Below, in pieces: positions 33,695 through 43,156 of a DNA stretch of 64,000 bases. The stretch spans positions 186,001 through 250,000 of the forward strand of contig JAJDAC010000017.1 of NCBI GenBank assembly GCA_029262065.1, in the 5' to 3' direction. The notes beneath the pieces were generated by a model. The model made no database searches. It was not told the DNA's origin and saw only the letters and a list, made by a program, of their open reading frames with translations. Source of the DNA: Candidatus Krumholzibacteriota bacterium. GTDB taxonomy: Bacteria > Krumholzibacteriota > Krumholzibacteriia > JAJRXK01. Numbering within the stretch: position 1 is the first letter of the stretch; each line of letters opens with the position of its first letter. The position numbers and the translations under genes were made by a program.

Positions 33695-36205
33695 ATGGCC
33701 AAGGTCGGTACCCGTCGAACGCCCGAGGGCGGTCTCGGTACTTTCGCGGGCGTCTTTACGCCAAGCGTTCTGACCATCCTCGGGATCATTCTGTTCCTGC
33801 GGCTCGGCTTCGTGGTGGGGAGCGCGGGCCTGGGCCGGGCCCTGATCATGATCGGGGTGGCCAACCTCATCTCCGTCCTCACCAGTTTTTCTCTTGCGAC
33901 CATTGCCACCAACCTCAAGGTCAAGGGCGGAGGAGACTACTACCTGATCTCCCGAACCCTGGGGGTTGAGTTTGGCGGAGCTCTGGGCATCGTGTTGTTC
34001 GCGGCCCAGTCCATCTCCATTGCGTTCTACTCGATCGGTTTCGGCGAGGCGGTCGGCGCCATTGTCGGCACGGGGCCGGATTGGCTTCCCCAGGCCTTCG
34101 CGGCGGCCGCGGTCTTGAGTCTATTTATATTGGCGTGGGTCGGGGCGGATGCGGCCACCCGGTTTCAATTCGTGGTGATGACGGTCCTGCTCCTGGCCCT
34201 GGGCGGATTCTTCGCCGGCGGATTGCCGGACTTCGACATGAACGCGCTCCGGGGCAACTGGGGAGCCAGTGGTGGCGATCAGTCCTTCTGGCTGATCTTC
34301 GCCATCTTTTTTCCCGCCGTGACGGGATTCACCCAGGGCGTGAGCATGTCCGGGGATCTCGCGAACCCCGCCAAGAGTCTGCCGCTGGGAACGTTCCTCG
34401 CGGTGGGAGTCTCGATCGTTGTCTACTTCGCGGTGGCCGTGGTATTCGCGGGAACCGTGCCCGGATCCGAACTTGTTTCCGACTACGGCGCGATGCGCCG
34501 TGTCTCGCTGTTTCCATGGTTGATCGATGCCGGTGTGATCGCCGCCACGCTCTCGTCCGCACTCGCTTCGTTTCTGGGCGCGCCACGAATCCTGCAATCG
34601 CTCGCCCGCGACCGCGTATTTCCGGTCCTGAATCCCTTCGCGGCTGGTCACGGTCCAAACGAGAACCCGCGCCGTGGCGTGTTGCTTTCGTTGATCATCG
34701 CCTTGGCCACCGTGGCGCTGGGAAATCTGAACGTGATCGCGCCCGTGGTCTCGATGTTCTTTCTCATTTCCTACGGACTGCTGAACTTCGCGACCTATTA
34801 CGAGGCCCGGGCCAAGAGTCCGTCTTTCCGTCCGACATTTCGGTGGAGCGACCCCCGCGTGAGCCTGCTGGGCGCAATCGCCTGCGGCGCGGTGATGTTG
34901 GCCATCGACCCCCTGACCGGAGCGATCGCCGGAGCGATCCTGTTCGCTCTGTTGCAATACATCCGACGCACGGTTCGTGTCTCGCGCTGGGCCGACAGCA
35001 ACCGTTCCGCTCGCCTCCAGCAGATACGGGAGGGCCTGATCGGACTCTCGGCCGATCCCGAGCATCCGCGGGACTGGCGCCCGGTGATTGTCGCGTTCTC
35101 CGAAGATGCCGACCGGCGCAACGCCATTCTTCGTTTCGCGTCGTGGATCGAGGGAGGCAGTGGTTTCGTCAGTGTCGTGCAGGTTTTGGACGAGGAAGAA
35201 CACCCCCCTTCGCTCCAGCAGCTGCGCGCGCGCGAAGATGAGTTCCGACTCGAAATCAAGGCCGCGGGCGTTGCCGCGTTCGCCCGAACTATTTTTACAT
35301 ATCCGAGCCAAAGCGTTCTTCCGGTCCTGCTGGGCGCGCACGGGATCGGCGAGGTCCGTGCCAACACCGTCCTGGTGAACCGACTCGAAGGATCAGCCGA
35401 GGACATCAACCTCGATCGACGGAAGGGTTTCGCCCAGCAATTGCGTATCGCTTTGCGATCCGGCTGCAACCTGCTCGTGCTCGACTCGCAGCCCTCGGAG
35501 ATCGAGGCCCTGGATGGCGTACCTCTCAATGAGCGTCGGATCGACGTGTGGTACCACCGCGATGCCACGGGTCGATTTTGTCTGCTGCTGGCCTACCTGA
35601 TGACGCGAACACAAGACTGGAAAGACGCAGAAATCCGTCTGATTGCTCCACGCACCGCCAAGAAGGGCTCGACGGAGGACATGGAAGAAAAGCTGAGGTC
35701 GATGCTGCAGGACGTTCGTATCGACGCCTCCCCCGTCATCGTCGAAGACTCAAGCCATGCGACGGTACTCGAGGTTTCCAGTGATTCATCGCTCGTGTTC
35801 ATGCCCTTCAGTTTCAAGGGCGGTCAGGCGTCCGGACCGGGAAACCTGCCACTCGCCGAAGCGGGAGAAGGATTGCAGGTGGTCGCCTACGCCATGGCGG
35901 TCCAGGACCTGGATCTGGAGGCAGAACCAGAAGCCGGCAAGACCGCCGAGATCGCCGCCACGTTGGATCGAGTAAAAGAAGCCGAATCGAAGGCGCGCGA
36001 AGCAGCGAAGGCGGCGGAGGCCGCCGAGAAAGAACTCGCCTCGCTACGCGAACGCTCCGACCCCGAAGCGACCGAGGAAGAACTCAAGACCGCCGAGAAG
36101 CAGGCCGACAAAACACGCCAGGCCGCCGACCGGGCCGAAACAGAAGCCGAGCAAGCCCGGTCGGAAGCCGAATCCACCGTTCCGGGTATTGATCCGAACG
36201 CGTAG
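33695..36205 (+). CDS. SLC12-like cation-chloride cotransporter (APC superfamily)
   Basis: 836 aa. About 12 membrane helices (about 20-420); TFAGVFTPSVLTILGIILFLRLGFVVG and the following VKGGGDYYLISRTLG are the bacterial SLC12/Na-K-Cl cotransporter pattern. A large cytoplasmic C-terminal domain follows (about 430-745), as in eukaryotic NKCC/KCC. The last 90 residues form a charged coiled-coil (KEAESKAREAAKAAEAAEKEL). Likely moves potassium, sodium or an amino acid with chloride; ion choice is not readable. ATG has CAGGAG 7 bases upstream. Confidence 0.9.
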   Translation: MAKVGTRRTPEGGLGTFAGVFTPSVLTILGIILFLRLGFVVGSAGLGRALIMIGVANLISVLTSFSLATIATNLKVKGGGDYYLISRTLGVEFGGALGIVLFAAQSISIAFYSIGFGEAVGAIVGTGPDWLPQAFAAAAVLSLFILAWVGADAATRFQFVVMTVLLLALGGFFAGGLPDFDMNALRGNWGASGGDQSFWLIFAIFFPAVTGFTQGVSMSGDLANPAKSLPLGTFLAVGVSIVVYFAVAVVFAGTVPGSELVSDYGAMRRVSLFPWLIDAGVIAATLSSALASFLGAPRILQSLARDRVFPVLNPFAAGHGPNENPRRGVLLSLIIALATVALGNLNVIAPVVSMFFLISYGLLNFATYYEARAKSPSFRPTFRWSDPRVSLLGAIACGAVMLAIDPLTGAIAGAILFALLQYIRRTVRVSRWADSNRSARLQQIREGLIGLSADPEHPRDWRPVIVAFSEDADRRNAILRFASWIEGGSGFVSVVQVLDEEEHPPSLQQLRAREDEFRLEIKAAGVAAFARTIFTYPSQSVLPVLLGAHGIGEVRANTVLVNRLEGSAEDINLDRRKGFAQQLRIALRSGCNLLVLDSQPSEIEALDGVPLNERRIDVWYHRDATGRFCLLLAYLMTRTQDWKDAEIRLIAPRTAKKGSTEDMEEKLRSMLQDVRIDASPVIVEDSSHATVLEVSSDSSLVFMPFSFKGGQASGPGNLPLAEAGEGLQVVAYAMAVQDLDLEAEPEAGKTAEIAATLDRVKEAESKAREAAKAAEAAEKELASLRERSDPEATEEELKTAEKQADKTRQAADRAETEAEQARSEAESTVPGIDPNA

Positions 36206-36389
36206 GTCGGCGACGGTGTCTCCCTGCGTTGGCGCCTCGGCAACCGCTTTGGCGCGGTCGGAGGGACCTCGTCATGATCTTGTCACCAAACGCTGAACGG
36301 GTTGTCATGCCTTCCCGGCGGGGATGGACGATTTTGATCGAACCCGAAGCCCCCAAAGTCCTGATGCTCCAACCCCGGGAGAAGAGACC

Positions 36390-37604
36390 GTGCATCGAAC
36401 CCTGCCGCTGAGTTTCGCCCTGGCCCTCGGATTCGTCACCGCCTGCAACGCGGCGCCGATGGAGCCAGTGCAAGTTCCGTTTGAAGATCCGCTCCACCTG
36501 GTCGTCGTGGAGGCGCGGATCGGCGGCGAGGGTCCATTCCGGTTCGCGCTCGACTGCGGGGCGACGTTGACAGTGATCGACAACGCGGTCGCGGACCAAC
36601 TTGGATTGGAGCAGAACTCGCCACAGACCGGACGCGGTACGGCGGCAGGCAGCGTGGTAACGACCTCATGGATCGGTGGCGGGGTGTCGTTCGCATTCAC
36701 CGAGGATTTCTCGGTGCAAATCGATCGCGTGATCGCCGCTCCGGTCAGGGAAAGCAGCCGATCGATGATCGGCGAACAGTTCGACGGCATACTGGGATCT
36801 GCGTTCTTCTTCAAGTACGTGATCGAGGTGATCTACTCCGAGCGGACTCTCGTCTTCCGCGACCGCGGCGGGTTCCAATACGACGGCGACGGCATCGAGT
36901 TGCCGCTCGAGTTCCCGTCCGACACACCGGCGTTACCGTTCATCCGCGGCACCCTGATCAACGGCGATCGCAGCCTGACCGACTACCCCATCGCAGTGGA
37001 CTCGGGCGGCCAGACCATGGGCACGGCGACGGTCGGAAAGCAGAGCCAGTGGGACGCCTTGCTCACCGCCGGCAGTCGTGTGATTCCCGTGATGGGCGCA
37101 ACGGGGCTGGCCAACAGCCCTCACGGCAACACGCACGGAGCCTTCGTCACGCGGATGGATCGGCTCGTGATCGGGCCGTTCGAGTTCGACTCTCCCTACA
37201 TTGGCTATTCGTCCGGCGGTCCGGGCTGGGGCGCGATTGGCGCCACGCTTCTCCATCGGTTCACTGCGGTGTTCGACTACAACCGAAAACGACTGATCCT
37301 CGACCCGAACGAACGCATCGACGACGCCACGCCCATGGATCGCAGCGGCCTTTTGTTGATCCAGCCTCCGAACCTGGGCGGCGCCCTGGAGATCTTTTTC
37401 GTCGCGCCGGAGACGCCGGGGTCGGAGGCCGGGTTGCGCCAGGGCGATCGTATCCAATCGATCGACGGAGTTGTGGCGGAGGACCTGGGGCTCAATTTCG
37501 CGCGATCCCTGCTTAATGGAGAAGGAACGTTCCGCTTGATGGTGGTTCGCGCGGGAGAATCGTCAGAGATCACTCTCGTGACGAGGGATCTGTACGGAGG
37601 CTGA
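36390..37604 (+). CDS. Secreted retropepsin-like aspartyl protease with PDZ domain
   Basis: 404 aa from GTG 36390 with GGGAG 9 bases upstream. Signal peptide with TACNAAP, possibly a lipobox (FVTAC). Two halves of an aspartyl protease domain: FALDCGATLTVID, where the active DTG is DCG, and PIAVDSGGQTMG at about 200. The changed DCG leaves the aspartate but replaces threonine. A PDZ domain lies at about 315-395 (GSEAGLRQGDRIQSIDG). The protein likely acts in the periplasm. Divergence from the consensus makes activity uncertain. Confidence 0.82.
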   Translation: MHRTLPLSFALALGFVTACNAAPMEPVQVPFEDPLHLVVVEARIGGEGPFRFALDCGATLTVIDNAVADQLGLEQNSPQTGRGTAAGSVVTTSWIGGGVSFAFTEDFSVQIDRVIAAPVRESSRSMIGEQFDGILGSAFFFKYVIEVIYSERTLVFRDRGGFQYDGDGIELPLEFPSDTPALPFIRGTLINGDRSLTDYPIAVDSGGQTMGTATVGKQSQWDALLTAGSRVIPVMGATGLANSPHGNTHGAFVTRMDRLVIGPFEFDSPYIGYSSGGPGWGAIGATLLHRFTAVFDYNRKRLILDPNERIDDATPMDRSGLLLIQPPNLGGALEIFFVAPETPGSEAGLRQGDRIQSIDGVVAEDLGLNFARSLLNGEGTFRLMVVRAGESSEITLVTRDLYGG

Positions 37605-37647
37605 TAGATAAGGTTCAATGTGACCCCTTGCGCAATCGACGAACCAG

Positions 37648-37673
37648 TTGTACCATTCATACAAGTGGTACAA
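37648..37673. promoter_or_regulatory. Inverted repeat operator for the GntR gene
   Basis: TTGTACCA (37648-37655) and TGGTACAA (37666-37673) are perfect inverted repeats with a 10-base spacer. It lies 27-52 bases upstream of the YtrA-type regulator start, where such regulators usually bind to repress their own operon. A second repeat, ATTCAT and ATGAAT, overlaps it. Confidence 0.65.
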
Positions 37674-37699
37674 ATGAATCGTTAACCAGGACGCGCAAC

Positions 37700-38089
37700 G
37701 TGGAAATCGCGATCGACATCGAGGGTCCCGACCCGCTCTTCGCCCAACTGATCGACCAGATCAAACAGGGAGTGCTAAGCGGCCGGATTTCACCGGGAGA
37801 TCCGCTCCCCTCGATTCGCCAGCTTGCCAACGATCTGGAGCTGAACAACAAGACAGTGGCCAAGGCGTACCGGCTGCTCGAGCGGGACTCCGTGATCGAG
37901 ACAAAGGGGTATCGCGGTACCTTCGTGCATCCGATGGCGAAGAAAAACTGCGGCGTGGATCTGGGCGCAATGATAGCGGCGCGGCTCGAAGCAACCGTTG
38001 ACGCGTGCCGCGCGGACGGCGCAACCGACTCCGAAATACGCATCGCGTTCGGGAACATCCTGAACCGGCGCGAGCCGAAGGGGGAATGA
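37700..38089 (+). CDS. GntR-family transcriptional regulator, YtrA-type
   Basis: 129 aa from GTG 37700. Short length and lack of an effector domain are typical of the YtrA subfamily. The winged-helix DNA-binding domain is clear: PLFAQLIDQIKQGVLSGRISPGDPLPSIRQLANDLELNNKTVAKAYRLLERDSVIETKGYRGTFV. A C-terminal helix likely dimerises. It probably represses itself and the membrane-protein gene that starts 1 base after its stop, through the inverted repeat upstream. Confidence 0.94.
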   Translation: MEIAIDIEGPDPLFAQLIDQIKQGVLSGRISPGDPLPSIRQLANDLELNNKTVAKAYRLLERDSVIETKGYRGTFVHPMAKKNCGVDLGAMIAARLEATVDACRADGATDSEIRIAFGNILNRREPKGE

Positions 38090-38090
38090 C

Positions 38091-38963
38091 ATGACTTTCC
38101 TGGCCATCCTGTTCTGCCTGATTTTCCTGGCGCAGGTGCTCTTGATCTCGATCTACTATCCGTGGCAGTTCCGGCGACAAATCGGGTCCATCCTGGAACA
38201 TCATCCTCCCCACGAGTATCCCAGGCTGTACCCCAACGCCAGCGTCGACATCGCGAAGGTTGCACCGAACGCGCTGCGGCTGTATTGGGGTCTGAACTTG
38301 GTGGTTGCGGCCGTAGGGTTGTCGTTGATCGGTCTCGCCGCGGGGTTGGGCTACACACCCAATCCGCGCGGCGGCATGGAAGTCGTGGTGATCGCGTTCG
38401 CCTTTCTACAAATGATTCCTCACCTGCTCGCCGAGCTGTCCGCCGCCCAACTGTACCGGCTCATGCGCAGAGCCAATCGAAACACGATACGTACAGCGGC
38501 CCTCGAACCGCGCCGCATTGCCGACTTCGTGTCGCCGGTCGCGGTGCTCGGTGCCCTCCTGCTGTTTCCCTTGTGGATGATCGTGTATTTGTACCGGGTG
38601 GGAAACGACCCGTGGGAAGCCCGGGTGATCGTCACCCTTCTCGTGGTAACCGGGTTGCACATCATGTGCGTGGGGGGGGCGTCGCAAGCCATGCACGGTA
38701 GGAAACAGGATCCGCACATGTCGGCGGAAGATCGTTTCACACGAATCGCCTCTGTCGTGCGCATCTCGGTTTTCACCAGCATCGGTGTGAGCCTGTTCCT
38801 GATCGCCACTGACTCGGTCAGAGCGTTCGGTCTGGATGTCTTCGAACCGGCGATGACCAGTGTGTACGTGCAGTTGTTGGCCGTACTGGGGGCGACTTTG
38901 GCGTTCCGATCGAACAAGATCAGTCAGATGGATTTTTCGGTCTACCGTGGTGAGACTCAATAG
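38091..38963 (+). CDS. Multi-pass membrane protein, partner of the GntR regulator
   Basis: 290 aa with about seven helices, starting one base after the regulator gene. YtrA-type regulators usually control ABC transporters, but here the partner has no ATPase and no recognisable transporter motif. The N-terminal hydrophobic helix precedes YYPWQFRRQIGSILEHHPPHEYPRLYP, a distinctive polar block. No family recognised. Its role is open; the operon context suggests envelope stress or efflux. Confidence 0.75.
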   Translation: MTFLAILFCLIFLAQVLLISIYYPWQFRRQIGSILEHHPPHEYPRLYPNASVDIAKVAPNALRLYWGLNLVVAAVGLSLIGLAAGLGYTPNPRGGMEVVVIAFAFLQMIPHLLAELSAAQLYRLMRRANRNTIRTAALEPRRIADFVSPVAVLGALLLFPLWMIVYLYRVGNDPWEARVIVTLLVVTGLHIMCVGGASQAMHGRKQDPHMSAEDRFTRIASVVRISVFTSIGVSLFLIATDSVRAFGLDVFEPAMTSVYVQLLAVLGATLAFRSNKISQMDFSVYRGETQ

Positions 38964-38967
38964 TGAG

Positions 38968-40884
38968 CTACGGCGACGTTCGACCGGCGGCTGACGCCAA
39001 GCCCATCCGCAGTAGCACATCGTCCAAACGTGGATCCGAGCGCAGGGGATCGAATTCGTGGGCGACTTTGAGCCACACCAGAGACCGTGACCGCATCTGG
39101 TAGGCCTTCTCCAGCCAGACGAACGCATTGTCGACCTCGTCGAGGGCCCCGTAGATGGCCGCGATGAGGGTCGGGGGTACGTATCCCTCTTCGGAACTGT
39201 TGATCAATTCGGCAAGCACGCCGCGGGCTTTTTCTGGGTCGCCGAGCCGGGCGTATCCGTACCCCAGGGCGCCGACCGCCGCGTGGTTCCCTTCGGAGAT
39301 CTCGACCGCCAACTCCAGATCTTCCAACGCTCGATCACGAACACCCTTCTGTACGAACGCGAGACCACGGCCCAGGTGGGCGACCCACAGACGCGGAAAG
39401 AGTTCGAGAGTCTTGTCATACTGTTCGATGGCCTCGTCGTACTGGCGCGCCTCGTAGTTCTGCATGGCGACGTTGACGTTGGCCGCGCGTGAAAACATAT
39501 CCAACTCGCGCGCGGTTCGTGCGTGCGCGATTGCGTCCTGGTGCCGCCCCTGGGTCGAGAGATAGAACGAGTACCAGATGTGGGCCAGGGCGTAGCTCGG
39601 ATTGAGTTGAATCGCGCGCTTGAACTCCTGTTCCGCGCCGCGCCAGTCCCATTCGTATTTCAGCTTGGCCATTCCCAGAACGCCGCGCGCCTCGGCGAGG
39701 TCCGGATCCAGGACAAGTGCTCGTTGCGCCGCGTCCTTGGCCGCGGGCATGAGTGCTGAAGGCTCGTTTACCTCGAGGCCGTGACCCGAGAGTAGGCAGT
39801 AGCACCCACCCATCGCCGCGTAGGCCTGCGCAAAGTTGGGATCGCGCGTCACCGCTTCCTCGAAGAACTCGATGCTCTTGCGAAACCCGGTTTCGGTGAT
39901 CATGTCCCGGAAATAGCGCCCTTTGAGATAGGCCTCGTAGGCTTGCGGATCGACGATGGGCGCGGCACCCGCGTCGTTGGGCAACATCTCAAGCGCCAAG
40001 CTCTGCGCGACCTTTCTCGCTACCTCGCGCTGTGCCGTAAGAATATTTTCGGGGCGTGCGTCGTAGCTCTCGGCCCAGAGGTGCGTTTCGTCGCTGACCT
40101 GAATGAGCTGAGCTGTGATCCGAAGACGGCCCTCGCCACTGCGAACGCTGCCCTCGAGCACGTAGTCCACGCCGAGCTCCTGGGCGATTTCGCTGATGCT
40201 CTTCGTGGTTTCCTTGTAGTGCATCACGGTCGTGCGTGCGATCACGCCTAGCCGGGTCGGGAATCCTCCGCCCATGTGAGCGATCAACTCTTCGGTAAGC
40301 CCGTCGCTGAAGAACTCCTGGTCCGGATCACTACTGAGGTTCACGAATGGGAGCACCGCCAGCATCAGCTTGCCGTTCGATGGAGCCGCGGCGGGAGTCG
40401 GTCGCCCCAATAGGGAACGCCCGGCGAAACCGGCGACCAGGACAACGGCCAGTGTCGCCAGAATCCACGCCACTCGACGGGGCCGCTGGACCAGATTTGG
40501 TTTGGTGCTGGCGACCGCGGGCGACCGAGGGGCGTTGAGTTCCTCGACGGGAGCTATGAACCGGTATCCCCGGCGGGCCACGGTCTGCACGAACGTGGGC
40601 GATTCGGCCGAATCGCCGAGGGCAGAACGTAGCTTGTTTACCGCGGTGTTCAGACCTCGGTCGAAGTCGACGAACGTACCGTCTGGCCAGAGAGATTGGC
40701 TCAGCTCATCGCGGGTCACGAGCTCACCGGGACGCTGCAGAAGCAGGGTCAGAATCTGGAACGGCTGCTCTTGAAGCGTGACCTGGCGGCCCTCGCGGTA
40801 GAGTTCACCCGCGCGCGGATCAACCTCGAATGCGCCGAATCGAATCCGGCGGGACTCGCCACGCGTCAATTCCACCTCGCCCAT
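38968..40884 (-). CDS. CadC-like winged-helix regulator with TolB-like and TPR domains
   Basis: 638 aa from ATG 40884, which has GGGGAGG 5 bases upstream. OmpR/CadC-type DNA-binding domain (about 12-112, RFGAFEVDPRAGELYREGRQVTLQEQPFQIL), one membrane helix (138-156), a FlgO/TolB-like domain (about 168-300, LAVLPFVNLSSDPDQEFFSDGLTEELI) and TPRs (about 330-620). Such proteins activate genes from the membrane in response to periplasmic signals. The stop lies 4 bases from that of the preceding convergent gene. Confidence 0.92.
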   Translation of the reverse strand: MGEVELTRGESRRIRFGAFEVDPRAGELYREGRQVTLQEQPFQILTLLLQRPGELVTRDELSQSLWPDGTFVDFDRGLNTAVNKLRSALGDSAESPTFVQTVARRGYRFIAPVEELNAPRSPAVASTKPNLVQRPRRVAWILATLAVVLVAGFAGRSLLGRPTPAAAPSNGKLMLAVLPFVNLSSDPDQEFFSDGLTEELIAHMGGGFPTRLGVIARTTVMHYKETTKSISEIAQELGVDYVLEGSVRSGEGRLRITAQLIQVSDETHLWAESYDARPENILTAQREVARKVAQSLALEMLPNDAGAAPIVDPQAYEAYLKGRYFRDMITETGFRKSIEFFEEAVTRDPNFAQAYAAMGGCYCLLSGHGLEVNEPSALMPAAKDAAQRALVLDPDLAEARGVLGMAKLKYEWDWRGAEQEFKRAIQLNPSYALAHIWYSFYLSTQGRHQDAIAHARTARELDMFSRAANVNVAMQNYEARQYDEAIEQYDKTLELFPRLWVAHLGRGLAFVQKGVRDRALEDLELAVEISEGNHAAVGALGYGYARLGDPEKARGVLAELINSSEEGYVPPTLIAAIYGALDEVDNAFVWLEKAYQMRSRSLVWLKVAHEFDPLRSDPRLDDVLLRMGLASAAGRTSP

Positions 40885-41125
40885 GACACCTCCCCTGCCG
40901 GTACCGTAGCACAATGAGCCTCGTTCATCCATGCGCTCCGGTCGAGGGCCATTCGTAACCCGCTGTATTAAATAACGTTACCAGATGACCGACGGATGAT
41001 CGGGCGATGACGGCCGGTCGATGGGCCCGTGGGCTGCACCGTGCCATTTTGGGTGCAGCTTCAAGGTGGAGCCACTCCAGTGCACCACCCCAACCATCCG
41101 CCAACGGCAGCCCGAGGAGAATGCG

Positions 41126-42220
41126 ATGTCCGATTCAAGGCAAAGTCTGTCCATCCTGCAGGCTCCGATGATCAGCCCCGCGCTCAAGTCGTCGCGCGCG
41201 GCCCGGGCCAGAAAAACAGGTTCCCGGCCGGGGCCGGATAACCTCTTCAGCCCCGCCGAGAAGTACAAGACGATCGGCGAGATCAGCCGCGCCATCATGG
41301 GTCACACTGAACGGGAGCAGCTCTTCGAGTCTCTGGCCACCGTGCTCCGCCAGCGTTTTCCGACAGACCGTATAGCGATCACGACCTACGTGCCGGAGCT
41401 CGATTCCTTCGAAGTAATCGCCATCGAACCGTCCTCGTCCAAGGTCGGGTCATATTCTGGCTCCGAACTACCACGCGAAGGCAGCCATTGCGGCTGGGTC
41501 TACGAGAACGCAGAGCCGATCATCGCCGAAGACATCGGGGTCGACTCGAGATTCGACACCGACCCGGCTCTCCTGGATCAGGGCGTGCGATCCTACGCAG
41601 TGCTGCCTCTCATCAGCCAACATGGCGATCCCATCGGCACGTTCAACGTAGAGAGCCTACTGCCCGGACGTTATGCAAACGTGGACCTTGGGTTCCTCGA
41701 CCTGGTCTCCAAGCAGCTGGCTCTGGCCCTCGACCTCATCGGTGCCCACGAGGAGTTGTGCCGACACAAGGAGCAACTGCAATCCGAACGAAACTCGGTC
41801 CGTGAGAAGGACACTGCTCTGCGTCAGATCCTGTCGCTTCTGGAACGTGAGCGTCATGACTACCGCGAGCGCGTCTGTCACGATGTGAAACAAGCGGTAA
41901 GCCCGCTGCTTCGGCGACTGCACAAGAAGGCGACGGGATCCGACGCAGATCGGTTCCTGAGCATGGCGGCTGAACTGGAGATCGTGCTTTCGAACAACGT
42001 CGACGATTTCCGCGAGCGTTGGGCCAGCCTGACAGCGCGCGAGGTCGAGATCTGCAAGCACATCCGCGGTGGGCTCAGCACCAAGGAGATTGCGGACCAG
42101 CTCCACCTGGCGCCGGTTACCATCCAGACCCACCGTGAGAACGTTCGACGGAAGCTGGGGATCCGCGGCAAGAACATGAATCTGGGGGCCTATCTGCTCC
42201 AGTTCGACGCAAACGTATGA
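41126..42220 (+). CDS. GAF-domain LuxR-type transcriptional regulator
   Basis: 364 aa from ATG 41126 with GAGGAG 6 bases upstream. GAF domain about 55-205 (VLPLISQHGDPIGTFNVES), a helical linker with a coiled-coil pattern (HKEQLQSERNSVREKD), and a LuxR helix-turn-helix at the C-terminus: LTAREVEICKHIRGGLSTKEIADQLHLAPVTIQTHRENVRRKLGI. No receiver domain. The GAF domain likely binds a small ligand or a metal. Targets are not evident; it is followed by a lipoprotein gene on the same strand. Confidence 0.92.
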   Translation: MSDSRQSLSILQAPMISPALKSSRAARARKTGSRPGPDNLFSPAEKYKTIGEISRAIMGHTEREQLFESLATVLRQRFPTDRIAITTYVPELDSFEVIAIEPSSSKVGSYSGSELPREGSHCGWVYENAEPIIAEDIGVDSRFDTDPALLDQGVRSYAVLPLISQHGDPIGTFNVESLLPGRYANVDLGFLDLVSKQLALALDLIGAHEELCRHKEQLQSERNSVREKDTALRQILSLLERERHDYRERVCHDVKQAVSPLLRRLHKKATGSDADRFLSMAAELEIVLSNNVDDFRERWASLTAREVEICKHIRGGLSTKEIADQLHLAPVTIQTHRENVRRKLGIRGKNMNLGAYLLQFDANV

Positions 42221-42376
42221 GAACCGTCAGAAGTAGAACGTCGCCATAGCCGCGCCTTTTTTTCAGCCAGCTGCGCGATCCGGGATCAAAATGCGCATTC
42301 ACAGATAAGAGCGTCCATTCCCGGGAGCGGGCGATGGACCAGGCATATGACACCAGAGAACTCAGGCGGATATCCT

Positions 42377-43093
42377 ATGACTTTTCAATATCGACACTTA
42401 CTGAACGCTACCCTCGCTCTGACGCTCTTCGCCGTCGGTTGCGGCGAGGACGACGACACGATGGGTCCCGGCCAGGAACCGGTCGCGGTGGGCGCGGCAT
42501 CTACGAGCATGGACGACGATCGCGTCGTGCTGGTGAACCTGGCGGGCACGCGATTCGTGTACATGGACCCTGCCGACGGTAGCTTCACCAGTTCCCGACC
42601 CGTCTCCGAGATCGAACAGGACTATCCCTTGACGGGTGTCAACGCCGCCGTCCACGGTCCGGAGTCCGACCCCGTCCACAGCTACTACTTCGATGTCACT
42701 GGGAGCCAGATGGCCTACCTCGATCACGAAGCGAGCTCTCCGGCCTTCGATGTCCACACCTTCGGCGACACGGCCTTCGATGCAGCCCCGTTCGACCAGG
42801 TTGGGGCTGCGTTTGTCAGTGGGGAAACCCTGTTCTTCTTCAATCGCAGCGGGTCGTGCTACACGGCCTTCGACACGGACGTTGAACGATGGAGCCCGGT
42901 GTACAGCTTCGCCGGTGACTTCGGGGGCGGTGGCGCACCAATCGCGGCGGTAGGAGCGGCCTACAAGCAACCCTCTGGCGAGTTCGTTCTCTTCAACCTG
43001 CAGGGCGACAAGTTCACCTACTACACCGGCGGTGGCAACTTCTCGCCGGCGTTCGACATCAGCGAACTGGGTGACGGTAGTCTCGCTTTCTGA
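42377..43093 (+). CDS. Lipoprotein with four hemopexin-like repeats
   Basis: 238 aa. ATG 42377. Signal peptide with lipobox FAVGC (Cys22). Four repeats of about 50 residues each start with VGAA or VNAA and contain a hydrophobic strand and an aromatic block: 38-85, 88-135, 142-188 and 191-236. Typical units are VLVNLAGTRFVYMD and LFFFNRSGSCYTAFD. Four such repeats match a four-bladed hemopexin-like propeller. Likely surface- or periplasm-anchored and a binding protein. It converges on the cytolysin-like gene and shares its terminator; a functional tie is possible but not shown. Confidence 0.7.
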   Translation: MTFQYRHLLNATLALTLFAVGCGEDDDTMGPGQEPVAVGAASTSMDDDRVVLVNLAGTRFVYMDPADGSFTSSRPVSEIEQDYPLTGVNAAVHGPESDPVHSYYFDVTGSQMAYLDHEASSPAFDVHTFGDTAFDAAPFDQVGAAFVSGETLFFFNRSGSCYTAFDTDVERWSPVYSFAGDFGGGGAPIAAVGAAYKQPSGEFVLFNLQGDKFTYYTGGGNFSPAFDISELGDGSLAF

Positions 43094-43105
43094 GCTACCA
43101 AGACT

Positions 43106-43135
43106 CGGGGCCCGCCGCGAATGCGACGGGCCCCG
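43106..43135. terminator. Bidirectional terminator-like hairpin
   Basis: CGGGGCCCG (43106-43114) pairs with CGGGCCCCG (43127-43135) in a perfect 9-bp stem between two convergent genes. The loop holds a second short stem. It can serve both the hemopexin-like and cytolysin-like genes. Confidence 0.7.
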
Positions 43136-43156
43136 GAAGAACAGGCTTCGCGAGGG

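Noticed and set aside
34121-35341. 406-codon open frame antisense to the SLC12-like transporter
   Set aside because: Shadow of a high-GC gene; the sequence is arginine/glutamine-rich with no domain.
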